A DNA stretch of 17,919 nt, taken from positions 1 to 17,919 of the forward strand of contig CAMWXM010000024.1 in assembly GCA_947178195.1 (NCBI GenBank), read 5' to 3'. The stretch is from an uncultured Ruminococcus sp. (GTDB taxonomy: Bacteria > Bacillota > Clostridia > Oscillospirales > Ruminococcaceae). Positions 6,206 to 13,273 of this stretch are shown here, piece after piece (the stretch's first letter is position 1; the number at the start of each line of letters is the position of its first letter). The position numbers and the translations under genes are program-made. Under the pieces are notes generated by a model. The model was not told the origin of the DNA and made no database searches. It saw only the letters and a list, made by a program, of their open reading frames with translations.

Positions 6206-7423
6206 TTAAAGAGTTTTCCTCATCTGATACCATACTGTGTTTCCATGTACGGAAGCGGAGATACCCTCATACAACGGTGACATATTGCGAAGTCTCTCGA
6301 TGATTTTTTTCAGTTCATCTACAACAAAATCAATCTCCGCCAATGTCGTTTCCTCCGATAAAGTCAGCCTTAATGAACCATGTGCAATCTCATGGGGCAG
6401 TCCGAGTGCCAGCAATACATGAGATGGATCAAGTGAGCCAGACGTGCAGGCAGAACCGCTTGACGCACACACGCCGAGCTGATCCAGCAGTATAAGCAAC
6501 GATTCGCCCTCAATAAACTGAAAGCAGAAATTTGCATTATTCGGAAGTCTGTCTGTCGGGTGACCATTCAGACGTGCGTATGGAATTTCAGATAATACCC
6601 GTTCAATCAGATGGTCACGGATCTCTGTTTCCTGCTTGATGCGTTCTGACATGGTTTCTCCCGCAATCTGTGCAGCTTTACCAAATCCAACAATTGACGG
6701 TACATTGGATGTACCTGCTCTCCTGTTTCGCTCCTGGGAACCTCCATGAATGAAAGAACGGATTTTTACACCCTTACGGATATACAAAATTCCGATCCCT
6801 TTTGGACCATTGAATTTATGACCGCTTGCAGAAAGCATATCAATATTCATTTCGTCCACATTGATTGGAATATGACCATATGCCTGCACCGCATCTGTAT
6901 GAAAAAGAATTTTGTTTTCATGTGCGATCCTGCCGATTTCTGCGATTGGTTCAATTGTTCCGATTTCATTGTTTGCCGTCATAATGGATATCAATATGGT
7001 ATCCGGTCGAATTGCATTTCTTAACTCGTCAAGAGAAATTTTTCCATTCTCGTCCACGTCAAGATATGTAATTTCACAGCCCAGTTTTTCCAGATAGGAA
7101 CAAGTGTGCAGAATTGCGTGATGTTCAATCTTACTGGTAATGATATGCTTTCCTTTCGCAGAATACGCTTCAATAGCCGCTTTCAATGCCCAGTTGTCCG
7201 ATTCACTTCCACCGCCTGTGAAATATATCTCCTCAGGTTTTGCACCGATAAGCTCAGCTGCCTGTGTTCTCGCTTTGCTTATCGCTTTTTTACTTTCTTC
7301 TGCAAAGCCATAGATCGCTGACGGATTACTGTAGGTTTGTCTGAAAAACGGAAGCATTTCATTTAAAACTGTCTCGCTTACCTGTGTTGTAGCTGCATTA
7401 TCCAGATAAATGATTTTATCCAT
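6206..7423 (-). CDS. nifS: Cysteine desulfurase (NifS/IscS class I)
   Basis: A 405-residue PLP enzyme that takes sulfur from cysteine, leaving alanine and an enzyme persulfide for Fe-S cluster and tRNA thiolation pathways. Landmarks: YLDNAATT at the N-terminus, EHHA (H101), FHTDAVQ (D177), the PLP lysine in SGHKFNGPKG (K203), and the catalytic cysteine in CASSGSACTSGS (C326), in the extended loop typical of class I enzymes. The start at 7423 is supported by AAGGAA five to six bases upstream. It is the first intact gene of the operon running to hydE, and follows a broken Rrf2-family regulator, a common arrangement of iscR with nifS. No nifU or iscU scaffold gene follows. It could also feed sulfur to the nitrogenase-like cluster upstream. 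Confidence 0.92.
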   Translation of the reverse strand: MDKIIYLDNAATTQVSETVLNEMLPFFRQTYSNPSAIYGFAEESKKAISKARTQAAELIGAKPEEIYFTGGGSESDNWALKAAIEAYSAKGKHIITSKIEHHAILHTCSYLEKLGCEITYLDVDENGKISLDELRNAIRPDTILISIMTANNEIGTIEPIAEIGRIAHENKILFHTDAVQAYGHIPINVDEMNIDMLSASGHKFNGPKGIGILYIRKGVKIRSFIHGGSQERNRRAGTSNVPSIVGFGKAAQIAGETMSERIKQETEIRDHLIERVLSEIPYARLNGHPTDRLPNNANFCFQFIEGESLLILLDQLGVCASSGSACTSGSLDPSHVLLALGLPHEIAHGSLRLTLSEETTLAEIDFVVDELKKIIERLRNMSPLYEGISASVHGNTVWYQMRKTL

Positions 7424-7445
7424 ATAATTTCCTTCTTTCTTTATA

Positions 7446-7709
7446 TTACATATTGATCTGCCCAAAGTTCATTCTGCACTCAAGCATATCCGCTAAAGTG
7501 ACTTCCTCCAGCACATCATTTATTGCCGTGTAGAGTTTTTGCCATAAACGATGGCTCACACAAGTTCCTCTGTTCTCACAAATAACACCATTTTCTCCGA
7601 CACAGTCCGTAGGAGCTATATTACCCTCGACAGTTTTCAGAATATATCCCACTGTATATTCTTCCGGTGGATATTGAAGGATGTAGCCTCCATGCGCACC
7701 TTTAAATTG
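7446..7709 (-). pseudogene. Rrf2/IscR-family regulator, N-terminal half deleted
   Basis: The frame from 7709 gives 87 residues beginning QFKGAHGGYILQYPPEEYTV and continuing VEGN, DCVGENGVICENRGTC, SHRLWQKLYTAINDVL and ITLAD-like VTLADML. This is the C-terminal part of an Rrf2-family regulator, with three cysteines spaced C-x7-C-x5-C where IscR binds its [2Fe-2S] cluster. A full protein is about 145-150 residues and starts with a winged helix that binds DNA; here an in-frame TGA (7712-7710) immediately precedes the homologous part and no HTH-coding sequence exists upstream. A shorter ATG-started 68-residue frame inside it would not bind DNA either. It is 22 bases before nifS, its usual partner and target. 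Confidence 0.8.
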
Positions 7710-7713
7710 TCAA

Positions 7714-7852
7714 ATACATTTTTTCTATGACCTATAGTCAATCTATAAAATCAACATTTATCTTTTCATTTCAGGGATTAGTATTAAAACCGGACATCAA
7801 GAAGTTTCAAAATTCCAAACCTTCGATTGTCCGGTCAATTATCCATATATTT
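7714..7852. other. Junction between the Nfl operon end and the truncated regulator
   Basis: This gap holds the terminator-like hairpin of the upstream operon and a possible relic promoter reading left: TTGACT (7771-7740 region, at about 7733-7728 on the plus map) about 17 bases before TGTATT. The sequence then passes directly into mid-gene Rrf2 coding sequence, so a deletion endpoint probably lies near 7710. The promoter reading is weak. Confidence 0.35.
7786..7835 (-). terminator. Intrinsic terminator of the nitrogenase-like operon
   Basis: On the minus strand ACCGGACA (7835-7828) pairs with TGTCCGGT (7796-7789), with an inner GAAG/CTTC pair, and the stem is followed by TTTTAAT. It begins 17 bases after the last gene of the operon (stop at 7852). 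Confidence 0.65.
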
Positions 7853-8265
7853 TATTTTCTAAGCGATTCATGCCTGTCAATACGGCTGTAATAAGCGGTT
7901 ATTTTATCAATAGTCTCCTCTATAGTACAGTTCACATCAAATGCTGATATAGCTTTTCGCTCCAGTTGCTTCTGAATATGAAAACCTATCTTTTTACAGA
8001 CTACAGCCCTGCAATCAGAAATAAGCTCCACTTTTGAAGAAGCTTCTCCTTGTCTGCCACAACCTGAACTGCATCCGCCTGCATTTCCGCAGCCACCTGA
8101 ATTGCAGTTATTTTTTGAAACTGTTTCTTCTGCATCGCTGATTCTTTCTTCTGTCCTTTGATATACACCGTTTGTCACTTCATAAATTACAAAACTTTTT
8201 GCAGAACCAAAAGTTTCATTAATATTTTCACCGTCAGAAGACGCAACTGCTATTTTATAGGACAT
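7852..8265 (-). CDS. NifX/NafY-domain protein with cysteine-rich insert
   Basis: A 137-residue protein of the dinitrogenase iron-molybdenum cofactor family (NifX, NafY and the C-terminal domain of many NifB), which carry or insert Fe-S cofactor precursors. It opens with YKIAVASSDGENINETFGSA, the family signature, but the usual His of 'NQHFG' is Thr18 here. Residues 54-69 form an insert with C54, C59, C65 and C69 separated mainly by Gly, Asn and Ser, looking like a metal or Fe-S binding loop; C85, C90 and C113 follow. GGAGG precedes the ATG at 8265 by five bases, and the ATG is 11 bases after the nifK-like stop codon. As the last gene of the operon it is likely the cofactor carrier or chaperone for the D/K enzyme; that role is inferred. 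Confidence 0.82.
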   Translation of the reverse strand: MSYKIAVASSDGENINETFGSAKSFVIYEVTNGVYQRTEERISDAEETVSKNNCNSGGCGNAGGCSSGCGRQGEASSKVELISDCRAVVCKKIGFHIQKQLERKAISAFDVNCTIEETIDKITAYYSRIDRHESLRK

Positions 8266-8276
8266 ATTACCCTCCA

Positions 8277-9575
8277 TCAGTTCCACCTCTGAACGGCAAC
8301 GGAATAAATATCCTCTATCAGACGGATTCCGCCTGTGTAGCCAACATAGAAGTCATCAAGCACTACTTTGTCTTGTACAGGCCATGAGACATTCAAAAAG
8401 TGTCCGAACATTTTCTCGGTTATCTCTTTTTCATAGTAGCTTCCAAGAATCAGCGGATATCCGTGATAATCGTGAGACTGAATTTCATTATGTATCTTAT
8501 AACTGTCCGTTTCAAAGCTGACTTCCGCTTTCAATCCGTAGTTGAGGTTCTCAAATTCGGCTTTTATCTTCTCCTGAAATGCCTTTGGTGTATCGTCCGT
8601 TATGAACTGCTTTGCCGGAACAAGTCCGAGATCATTTACAAGGAATTTCGTGATTCCAAGAGCGTACTGAGCATCGGCAACAACTGAAAACTGCTTTGCC
8701 ATTACACGAGTTTCAAGGAACATATCTGCATATCGTTCAATGAGATAGTAGTAATAGTTCTCATGTTCATTAATGATACTTTCTACTTTCTGCTCGTCAA
8801 CTCCGGCGAATTTTCCGACTTCACGCAGAAATTTACTTGTTTCATAAGCTCCGATAGGAAGTGTAGGATAATGAAGATATGGTATACCAAGTTTCTTCTC
8901 CATTTTCTTCATGTTACCCACAGACACCCACGGTGATACAAGGAGATTGAATTCAGCCTTCGGAATGCGGTCAATATTTTTGATTCCACGCTGATAACCG
9001 AATATCGTATTAGGCGTAAGACCAAGCTCGGCGATGAGCTTTTCCAGTTCTCTGATATTACCGAGCCAGAAAAGATCCTGATACGGAACGTCAGCCCAGA
9101 TATTTACAAGACCTTTTTCCTTTTCATCCGACTTTTCAAGATACTGGTCGATTATGGCATCAATGATCTGCTCGTGACCTTTATAATTATTGCCCTTGAA
9201 TCCTGCTGTGGACGCATAAATAACCGGCTTTTCCGAATCTTCAAAATGACTTACAACCTCTGCCGTATCGTCTCCGACAATTTCAGGAATACACCCGGTC
9301 AGCACAACATACAAATCTGCATCAATGACTTTCAGAGCATTTGCAATGGTAGTATCCAGTTTCTTTGCACCGCCGAATACAACGTCCTTTTCATTGATAC
9401 TGGTACATGGGAAGATATTGGGCGAAAAGTAACCACTGCTTCCGATAGAATCTGAAAGCTTCTGAGCACAGCCCGGTCCGGAATGAAGCACAGGGATTGC
9501 TCTTGTTATAGCCTGAACTGTCTGCATTGCACCCAATGCACATTTGTATCTCTGTTTATCAAGCAGTTTTGCCAT
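8277..9575 (-). CDS. Nitrogenase-like component 1 beta subunit (NifK-like, Nfl group)
   Basis: A 432-residue member of the nitrogenase component 1 superfamily. The N-terminus is short, starting only 11 residues before the first conserved cysteine. C12 (KCALGA), C36 (HSGPGC) and C95 (TGCIPEIVGDD) correspond to the three P-cluster cysteines of NifK; FPCTSINEKDVVFGG resembles the NifK region before the third one. Further along are VSVGNMKKMEKKLGIPYLHY and PIGAYETSKFLREV, matching the NifK-type core. It is about 90 residues shorter than molybdenum NifK, mainly at the N-terminus, as expected for group IV nitrogenase-like proteins. Its ATG overlaps the nifD-like stop (TAATG), so both are made stoichiometrically. 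Alternatives are BchB/ChlB or BchZ, NifN and CfbD; the NifD partner, NifB and sulfur context argue for an Nfl/Mar-like reductase. Confidence 0.88.
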   Translation of the reverse strand: MAKLLDKQRYKCALGAMQTVQAITRAIPVLHSGPGCAQKLSDSIGSSGYFSPNIFPCTSINEKDVVFGGAKKLDTTIANALKVIDADLYVVLTGCIPEIVGDDTAEVVSHFEDSEKPVIYASTAGFKGNNYKGHEQIIDAIIDQYLEKSDEKEKGLVNIWADVPYQDLFWLGNIRELEKLIAELGLTPNTIFGYQRGIKNIDRIPKAEFNLLVSPWVSVGNMKKMEKKLGIPYLHYPTLPIGAYETSKFLREVGKFAGVDEQKVESIINEHENYYYYLIERYADMFLETRVMAKQFSVVADAQYALGITKFLVNDLGLVPAKQFITDDTPKAFQEKIKAEFENLNYGLKAEVSFETDSYKIHNEIQSHDYHGYPLILGSYYEKEITEKMFGHFLNVSWPVQDKVVLDDFYVGYTGGIRLIEDIYSVAVQRWN

Positions 9576-11038
9576 TACTTCTTTCCCTCCTCTAAGAATT
9601 TATCAACGTTCTGTTCATACCACCACTCGGTATACGGCAGCTTTACACGTCTTGCAAGATTTTTTTCAAAACTTCTGTTATGAATACTGTCCAAAACAGA
9701 CTGTGCAAATTCCAGCGTATGCTTGTAGCCAAAAATCATATATTCGTCCGCTACATATACAGCAGGTGTTCCGTTTTTAATTGCCCATACGGTCGAACCG
9801 GGATGTCTTGAAAGATACAGGTCAGGCTGATATTTATTCAGAATATTCATCACTTCGTAATTCTGCTGATCTGCAACGCTTGCCTCAAAGTCAACTCCGT
9901 TTTCAAGCAGATACTCCATTGACGGCGGTACATCGCCATTCTCATACTTTTTATCATAATGCCATGCCAATGCCCACACTACTTCAATTCCAAGCTCATT
10001 CAGAACTCTCGATACCTCAAAAGTATATCCCGGCCCCATGCCGAGAACAGCTTTCAGTCCTTTTAATTCCTTTTTGATTTCTTCGATTTGCGGAATGTAG
10101 ATCGCACGCTGTTCAGTAATATATTTTTCAACGGCTTCACTTCGTTCTGTCACTCTTCCAATCTCACGCAGCCATGTTTCAAAACCTGCGATTCCGAGCG
10201 GATTGATCGTTCTGATGTACGGAACGCCGTATTTTTCTTCAAGTCCGTTGCCGAGATAGTTTCCGAGCGTACCGCAGATACAAGTAGTAGCGAGTGATTC
10301 GGAAATATGGCTGAGTTCCTCAACCGTTGAATTGCAGTAAAGGAAAATCGGATCTAAATCAAAATTTTTGAAAATCTCTATAATTTCAGGTCTTGCGCTC
10401 TCGTAGAAATTTTTGAAGTTGATTGTATTTCTTTTCTGTTTCGGCGGCTGAACGATGCTGCTAAGCACCGCATGGTCAGAAATATCAAAACCTGTCGCCC
10501 ATATTCTTGACTTAAAGCCCTCGCAGTGTACTGCCACAATTGGAACATCTATTTCATCTCTTACATCGTCAACAACACTGTCGATATCTTCACCTATAAT
10601 ACCGGTCGCACAGGAGCTTGTTAGAAAAATTGCCTTTGGAGAATATCTTTTGTTGACCTCCAGAATGATTCTTCTAAGTGCGTCTGATGAACCGAAAATA
10701 GTATCTTTTTCGTTCATATCTGTTCCGACATAAACTGTATTGTTGGTAACTCCACGTTTTTTCGCCATCACCTTATCAAGATAATATGCACCTGCGCTTG
10801 CAACGGAACAACCTGCCGGTCCATGATGTATAATTGCAACATCTCTGATTGCTGAAAGCTGTCCCAACGCACAGCTTGACAGACAGGTGCTTGATTGCGA
10901 AAAACATCTCGAACAGCCTTTAAGAGTTCCGCAGCCGCTTTGCTCAGCAAGATCGCTAAGCGTACCTATATAGCCTGTTATTGAACCAATGCGGGTTTCT
11001 CTGGTCGCTACATTTGAGCTTTCTAAATTTAATGCCAT
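9575..11038 (-). CDS. Nitrogenase-like component 1 alpha subunit (NifD-like, Nfl group)
   Basis: A 487-residue catalytic-subunit homologue. The ATG at 11038 follows AAGGAGG by five bases; upstream open codons belong to the preceding gene. C56 (SSCALGQ), C77 (HHGPAGC) and C143 (SSCATGIIGED) match the NifD P-cluster cysteines. CEGFK (172-176) and EEKYGVP (267-273) anchor further alignment: C255, twelve residues before EEKYG, sits exactly at the FeMo-co cysteine (C275 of Azotobacter NifD). In contrast, the positions of Q191, H195 and H442 appear to be W180, F184 and A430. An extra N-terminal set C36, C42, C45, C52 is not part of NifD. I infer that it binds a NifB-type Fe-S-C cluster without homocitrate and reduces something other than N2. 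It lies 10 bases after a cysteine synthase gene and overlaps nifK-like. Confidence 0.88.
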   Translation of the reverse strand: MALNLESSNVATRETRIGSITGYIGTLSDLAEQSGCGTLKGCSRCFSQSSTCLSSCALGQLSAIRDVAIIHHGPAGCSVASAGAYYLDKVMAKKRGVTNNTVYVGTDMNEKDTIFGSSDALRRIILEVNKRYSPKAIFLTSSCATGIIGEDIDSVVDDVRDEIDVPIVAVHCEGFKSRIWATGFDISDHAVLSSIVQPPKQKRNTINFKNFYESARPEIIEIFKNFDLDPIFLYCNSTVEELSHISESLATTCICGTLGNYLGNGLEEKYGVPYIRTINPLGIAGFETWLREIGRVTERSEAVEKYITEQRAIYIPQIEEIKKELKGLKAVLGMGPGYTFEVSRVLNELGIEVVWALAWHYDKKYENGDVPPSMEYLLENGVDFEASVADQQNYEVMNILNKYQPDLYLSRHPGSTVWAIKNGTPAVYVADEYMIFGYKHTLEFAQSVLDSIHNRSFEKNLARRVKLPYTEWWYEQNVDKFLEEGKK

Positions 11039-11048
11039 ATGAGCCTCC

Positions 11049-12044
11049 TTAGCCCTGATAATTTTCATCAAAAAGATGTGTGGAAAGATAACGAAGTCCG
11101 GTATCAGGCAAAACAGCAACGATTGTTTTTCCTGCATTTTCAGGCTTTTTAGCAAGCTTTGCAGCTGTATATATAGCAGCTCCCGATGACGCTCCGACTA
11201 AAATTCCGTCTGTTTTTGCCACTTCTCTTGCTGCTTCATAAGCCTGATTTGTATGTACTTCATACCAGTCGTCATAAACTTTTCTGTCAAGATTAGCTGG
11301 AATAAAACGTTCTTCCACGTTTTCAAACGGGTGAACACCTGTAATTTCCTCCTGCTCCGGACGTTCAGGACTCTGGAAAGAATCTTCAGTCGGCTGAATG
11401 CCTACAACTTGTATATCCGGATTTTGTGATTTCAAATAATTTCCCGTACCGGAAAGCGTTCCGCCTGTTCCTACATTGGCAACAAGAATATCAACATTTC
11501 CATCTGTATCCTGCCATATTTCCGGACCTGTCGTTCTGAAATGGATATCAGGGTTTACATGATTTCTTGTCTGGTCTGCAAGCCATATATTTTCCTCATC
11601 GCTGACAGCTCTTTCAAGCGCCTTTACACACTCTACAAAATCAGCACCATACTTTTCCATACTTTCAACAATTTCAGGAACTTCCGAAATTTTTACAGTC
11701 TCGCCGCCGAATGCGTGTATTACCTGAAAACGCTCTTTGCTTACTTGGTCTTGTATGTAAACACGGAATTTATACCCTTTTGCTGCCGCAATTGCCGCAA
11801 GTCCGATACCAGTATTACCGCTGGTAAGTTCTATAATAGTATCACCTTTTTTTAATTTGCCTGTTCTTTCAGCATCTTCAACCATTGCAAGAGCAATTCT
11901 GTCCTTTACACTCTGATTTGGATTGAAATACTCCAGCTTTACAAGAATTTTCGCTTTAAGATCATGCTTTTCTTCGTAATTTTTAAGTTCCAGTAACGGA
12001 GTTCTTCCGACAAGCTCCGCAATAGAACTATATATTTTCGCCAT
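11049..12044 (-). CDS. cysK: Divergent cysteine synthase paralogue inside the nitrogenase-like operon
   Basis: A 331-residue fold-type II PLP enzyme of the O-acetylserine sulfhydrylase family, which adds sulfide or a thiol to O-acetylserine. The PLP lysine is K47 (NQSVKDRIAL), the substrate loop is ELTSGNTGIG and the phosphate loop GTGGTLSG. It differs from the canonical paralogue at 14420-15358: NQS instead of AGS before the lysine, Leu instead of Pro before TSGNT, YIQDQVSKERFQ instead of LPDTMSVERR, and an insert with SPERPEQEE. These positions shape the substrate pocket, so a different acceptor or donor is plausible. AAGGAG, overlapping the nifH-like stop codon, precedes the ATG. It is the only non-nif-type gene between nifH-like and nifD-like, so it probably uses a product of that enzyme. 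Cystathionine beta-synthase activity is an alternative. Confidence 0.85.
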   Translation of the reverse strand: MAKIYSSIAELVGRTPLLELKNYEEKHDLKAKILVKLEYFNPNQSVKDRIALAMVEDAERTGKLKKGDTIIELTSGNTGIGLAAIAAAKGYKFRVYIQDQVSKERFQVIHAFGGETVKISEVPEIVESMEKYGADFVECVKALERAVSDEENIWLADQTRNHVNPDIHFRTTGPEIWQDTDGNVDILVANVGTGGTLSGTGNYLKSQNPDIQVVGIQPTEDSFQSPERPEQEEITGVHPFENVEERFIPANLDRKVYDDWYEVHTNQAYEAAREVAKTDGILVGASSGAAIYTAAKLAKKPENAGKTIVAVLPDTGLRYLSTHLFDENYQG

Positions 12045-12056
12045 AATTTTTACTCC

Positions 12057-12905
12057 TTAAATGTGATAATCATCTGCTGAATCCATAAGACCGAATTCAA
12101 GCAGTATTTCTTCCAGTCTTTCCTGTGTCATAGGAGTCGGAATATCAAATTTTGTATTGTTGATAACGGCTTCCGCAAGATTTCTGTATTCTTGAGCCTG
12201 ACTTGAATCGGGCTTGTATTCAATAACTGTTTTCTTGTTGATCTCTGCACGCTGAACGATATTGTCACGAGGTACAAAATAGAGCAGCTGTGTTCCCAGT
12301 TCCTTTGAAAATGCGCGGAGCAGATCGAGTTCTCTATCAACATTTCTGCTGTTGCAAATGATACCGCCAAGTCTTACACCGCCTGTTTTCGCATAACGCT
12401 TGATACCTTTTGCAATGTTGTTAGCCGCATAAAGCGCCATCATTTCACCGCTTGCCACTATGTAAATTTCCTTTGCCTTGCCCTCTCTGATAGGCATTGC
12501 AAATCCGCCGCATACTACGTCTCCGAGTACATCATAGAATACATAATCAAGATCGTCAGTATATGCTCCGAGATTTTCAAGCATATTAATAGAGGTTATG
12601 ATACCTCGTCCCGCACATCCGACTCCCGGTTCAGGTCCGCCTGACTCTACACATCTTGTACCGCCATAACCCTCACGCATGATTCTGTCAAGCTCGATAT
12701 CCTCTCCCTCGTCCCTGATAGTGTCAAGTACGGTTTTCTGTGCAAGTCCGCCAAGGAGAAGTCTTGTAGAATCTGCCTTCGGATCGCAGCCTACGACCAT
12801 GACCTTTTTGCCATGTTCGCAAAGACCTGCTGTAAGATTCTGAGTTGTGGTCGATTTACCGATACCGCCTTTTCCGTAAATTGCAATTTGTCTGATTTCT
12901 GACAT
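12057..12905 (-). CDS. nifH: Nitrogenase Fe protein-like ATPase (NifH family)
   Basis: A 282-residue homologue of dinitrogenase reductase, the homodimeric ATP-dependent electron donor to component 1. It has the P-loop GKGGIGKST (11-19), DPKADST (41-47), GVGCAGRGI with C97 and R100, and DVLGDVVCGGFAMP with C132. C97 and C132 are the [4Fe-4S] ligands, at the same numbers as in Azotobacter NifH, and R100 is the arginine that is ADP-ribosylated in some NifH proteins. The similarity to true NifH is high throughout, more than to BchL or CfbC. The ATG at 12905 is preferred over a TTG three codons upstream because of AAGGAA spacing. It follows the small NifX-like gene by five bases and precedes the cysteine synthase; its partners are the NifD-like and NifK-like subunits. 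Confidence 0.92.
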   Translation of the reverse strand: MSEIRQIAIYGKGGIGKSTTTQNLTAGLCEHGKKVMVVGCDPKADSTRLLLGGLAQKTVLDTIRDEGEDIELDRIMREGYGGTRCVESGGPEPGVGCAGRGIITSINMLENLGAYTDDLDYVFYDVLGDVVCGGFAMPIREGKAKEIYIVASGEMMALYAANNIAKGIKRYAKTGGVRLGGIICNSRNVDRELDLLRAFSKELGTQLLYFVPRDNIVQRAEINKKTVIEYKPDSSQAQEYRNLAEAVINNTKFDIPTPMTQERLEEILLEFGLMDSADDYHI

Positions 12906-12910
12906 CGTAT

Positions 12911-13273
12911 TCAATTCCTTTCAAATAAGTTTTGTATCTGCTCAAAGGAAATTACTTTTCGGATAGATTCTTCTATCATATCCGGTAACTCCATTGGAGT
13001 GATTCCAAGCTGTTCTGCCTGTATGGATGCTCCTGTACCAATTTTGCTGACAAGAATATATTTGCAATCCTTGATCTTCTGTAAATTTTCTATAAGCTGA
13101 CCGTCATCATGATTTCCGTAATTGCAAACCGGCTTTACTGCACGTATTTCAATAAAGCTAAAGCTGCCATCGTTCTCTATTTCAAAAATCGAAAATTTAT
13201 CTGCACGTCCGAAATGCTGATTGACAACGATTCCGTCAGATGAAGCAACTGCAATTTTATATGAATTATCCAT
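12911..13273 (-). CDS. Stand-alone NifX/NafY-domain protein paired with NifB
   Basis: A 120-residue protein of the dinitrogenase iron-molybdenum cofactor family. YKIAVASSDGIVVNQHFGRA and FSIFEIE form the canonical start, with H20 in NQHFGRA, and C50/H55 occur in PVCNYGNHDDG. This is what normally follows the radical SAM domain at the C-terminus of long NifB proteins. Here it is a separate gene whose ATG lies eight bases inside the end of nifB, so the two are translationally coupled; I read it as a split NifB. It may hold the Fe-S-C cluster after NifB makes it. Unlike the second NifX-like protein at 7852-8265, it has no cysteine-rich insert and keeps the histidine. Confidence 0.85.
   Translation of the reverse strand: MDNSYKIAVASSDGIVVNQHFGRADKFSIFEIENDGSFSFIEIRAVKPVCNYGNHDDGQLIENLQKIKDCKYILVSKIGTGASIQAEQLGITPMELPDMIEESIRKVISFEQIQNLFERN

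Noticed and set aside
8277..11038. Protochlorophyllide/chlorophyllide reductase or F430 (CfbCD) identity for the D/K pair
   Set aside because: No tetrapyrrole genes nearby, and a dedicated NifB plus NifX proteins would not be needed by those enzymes.
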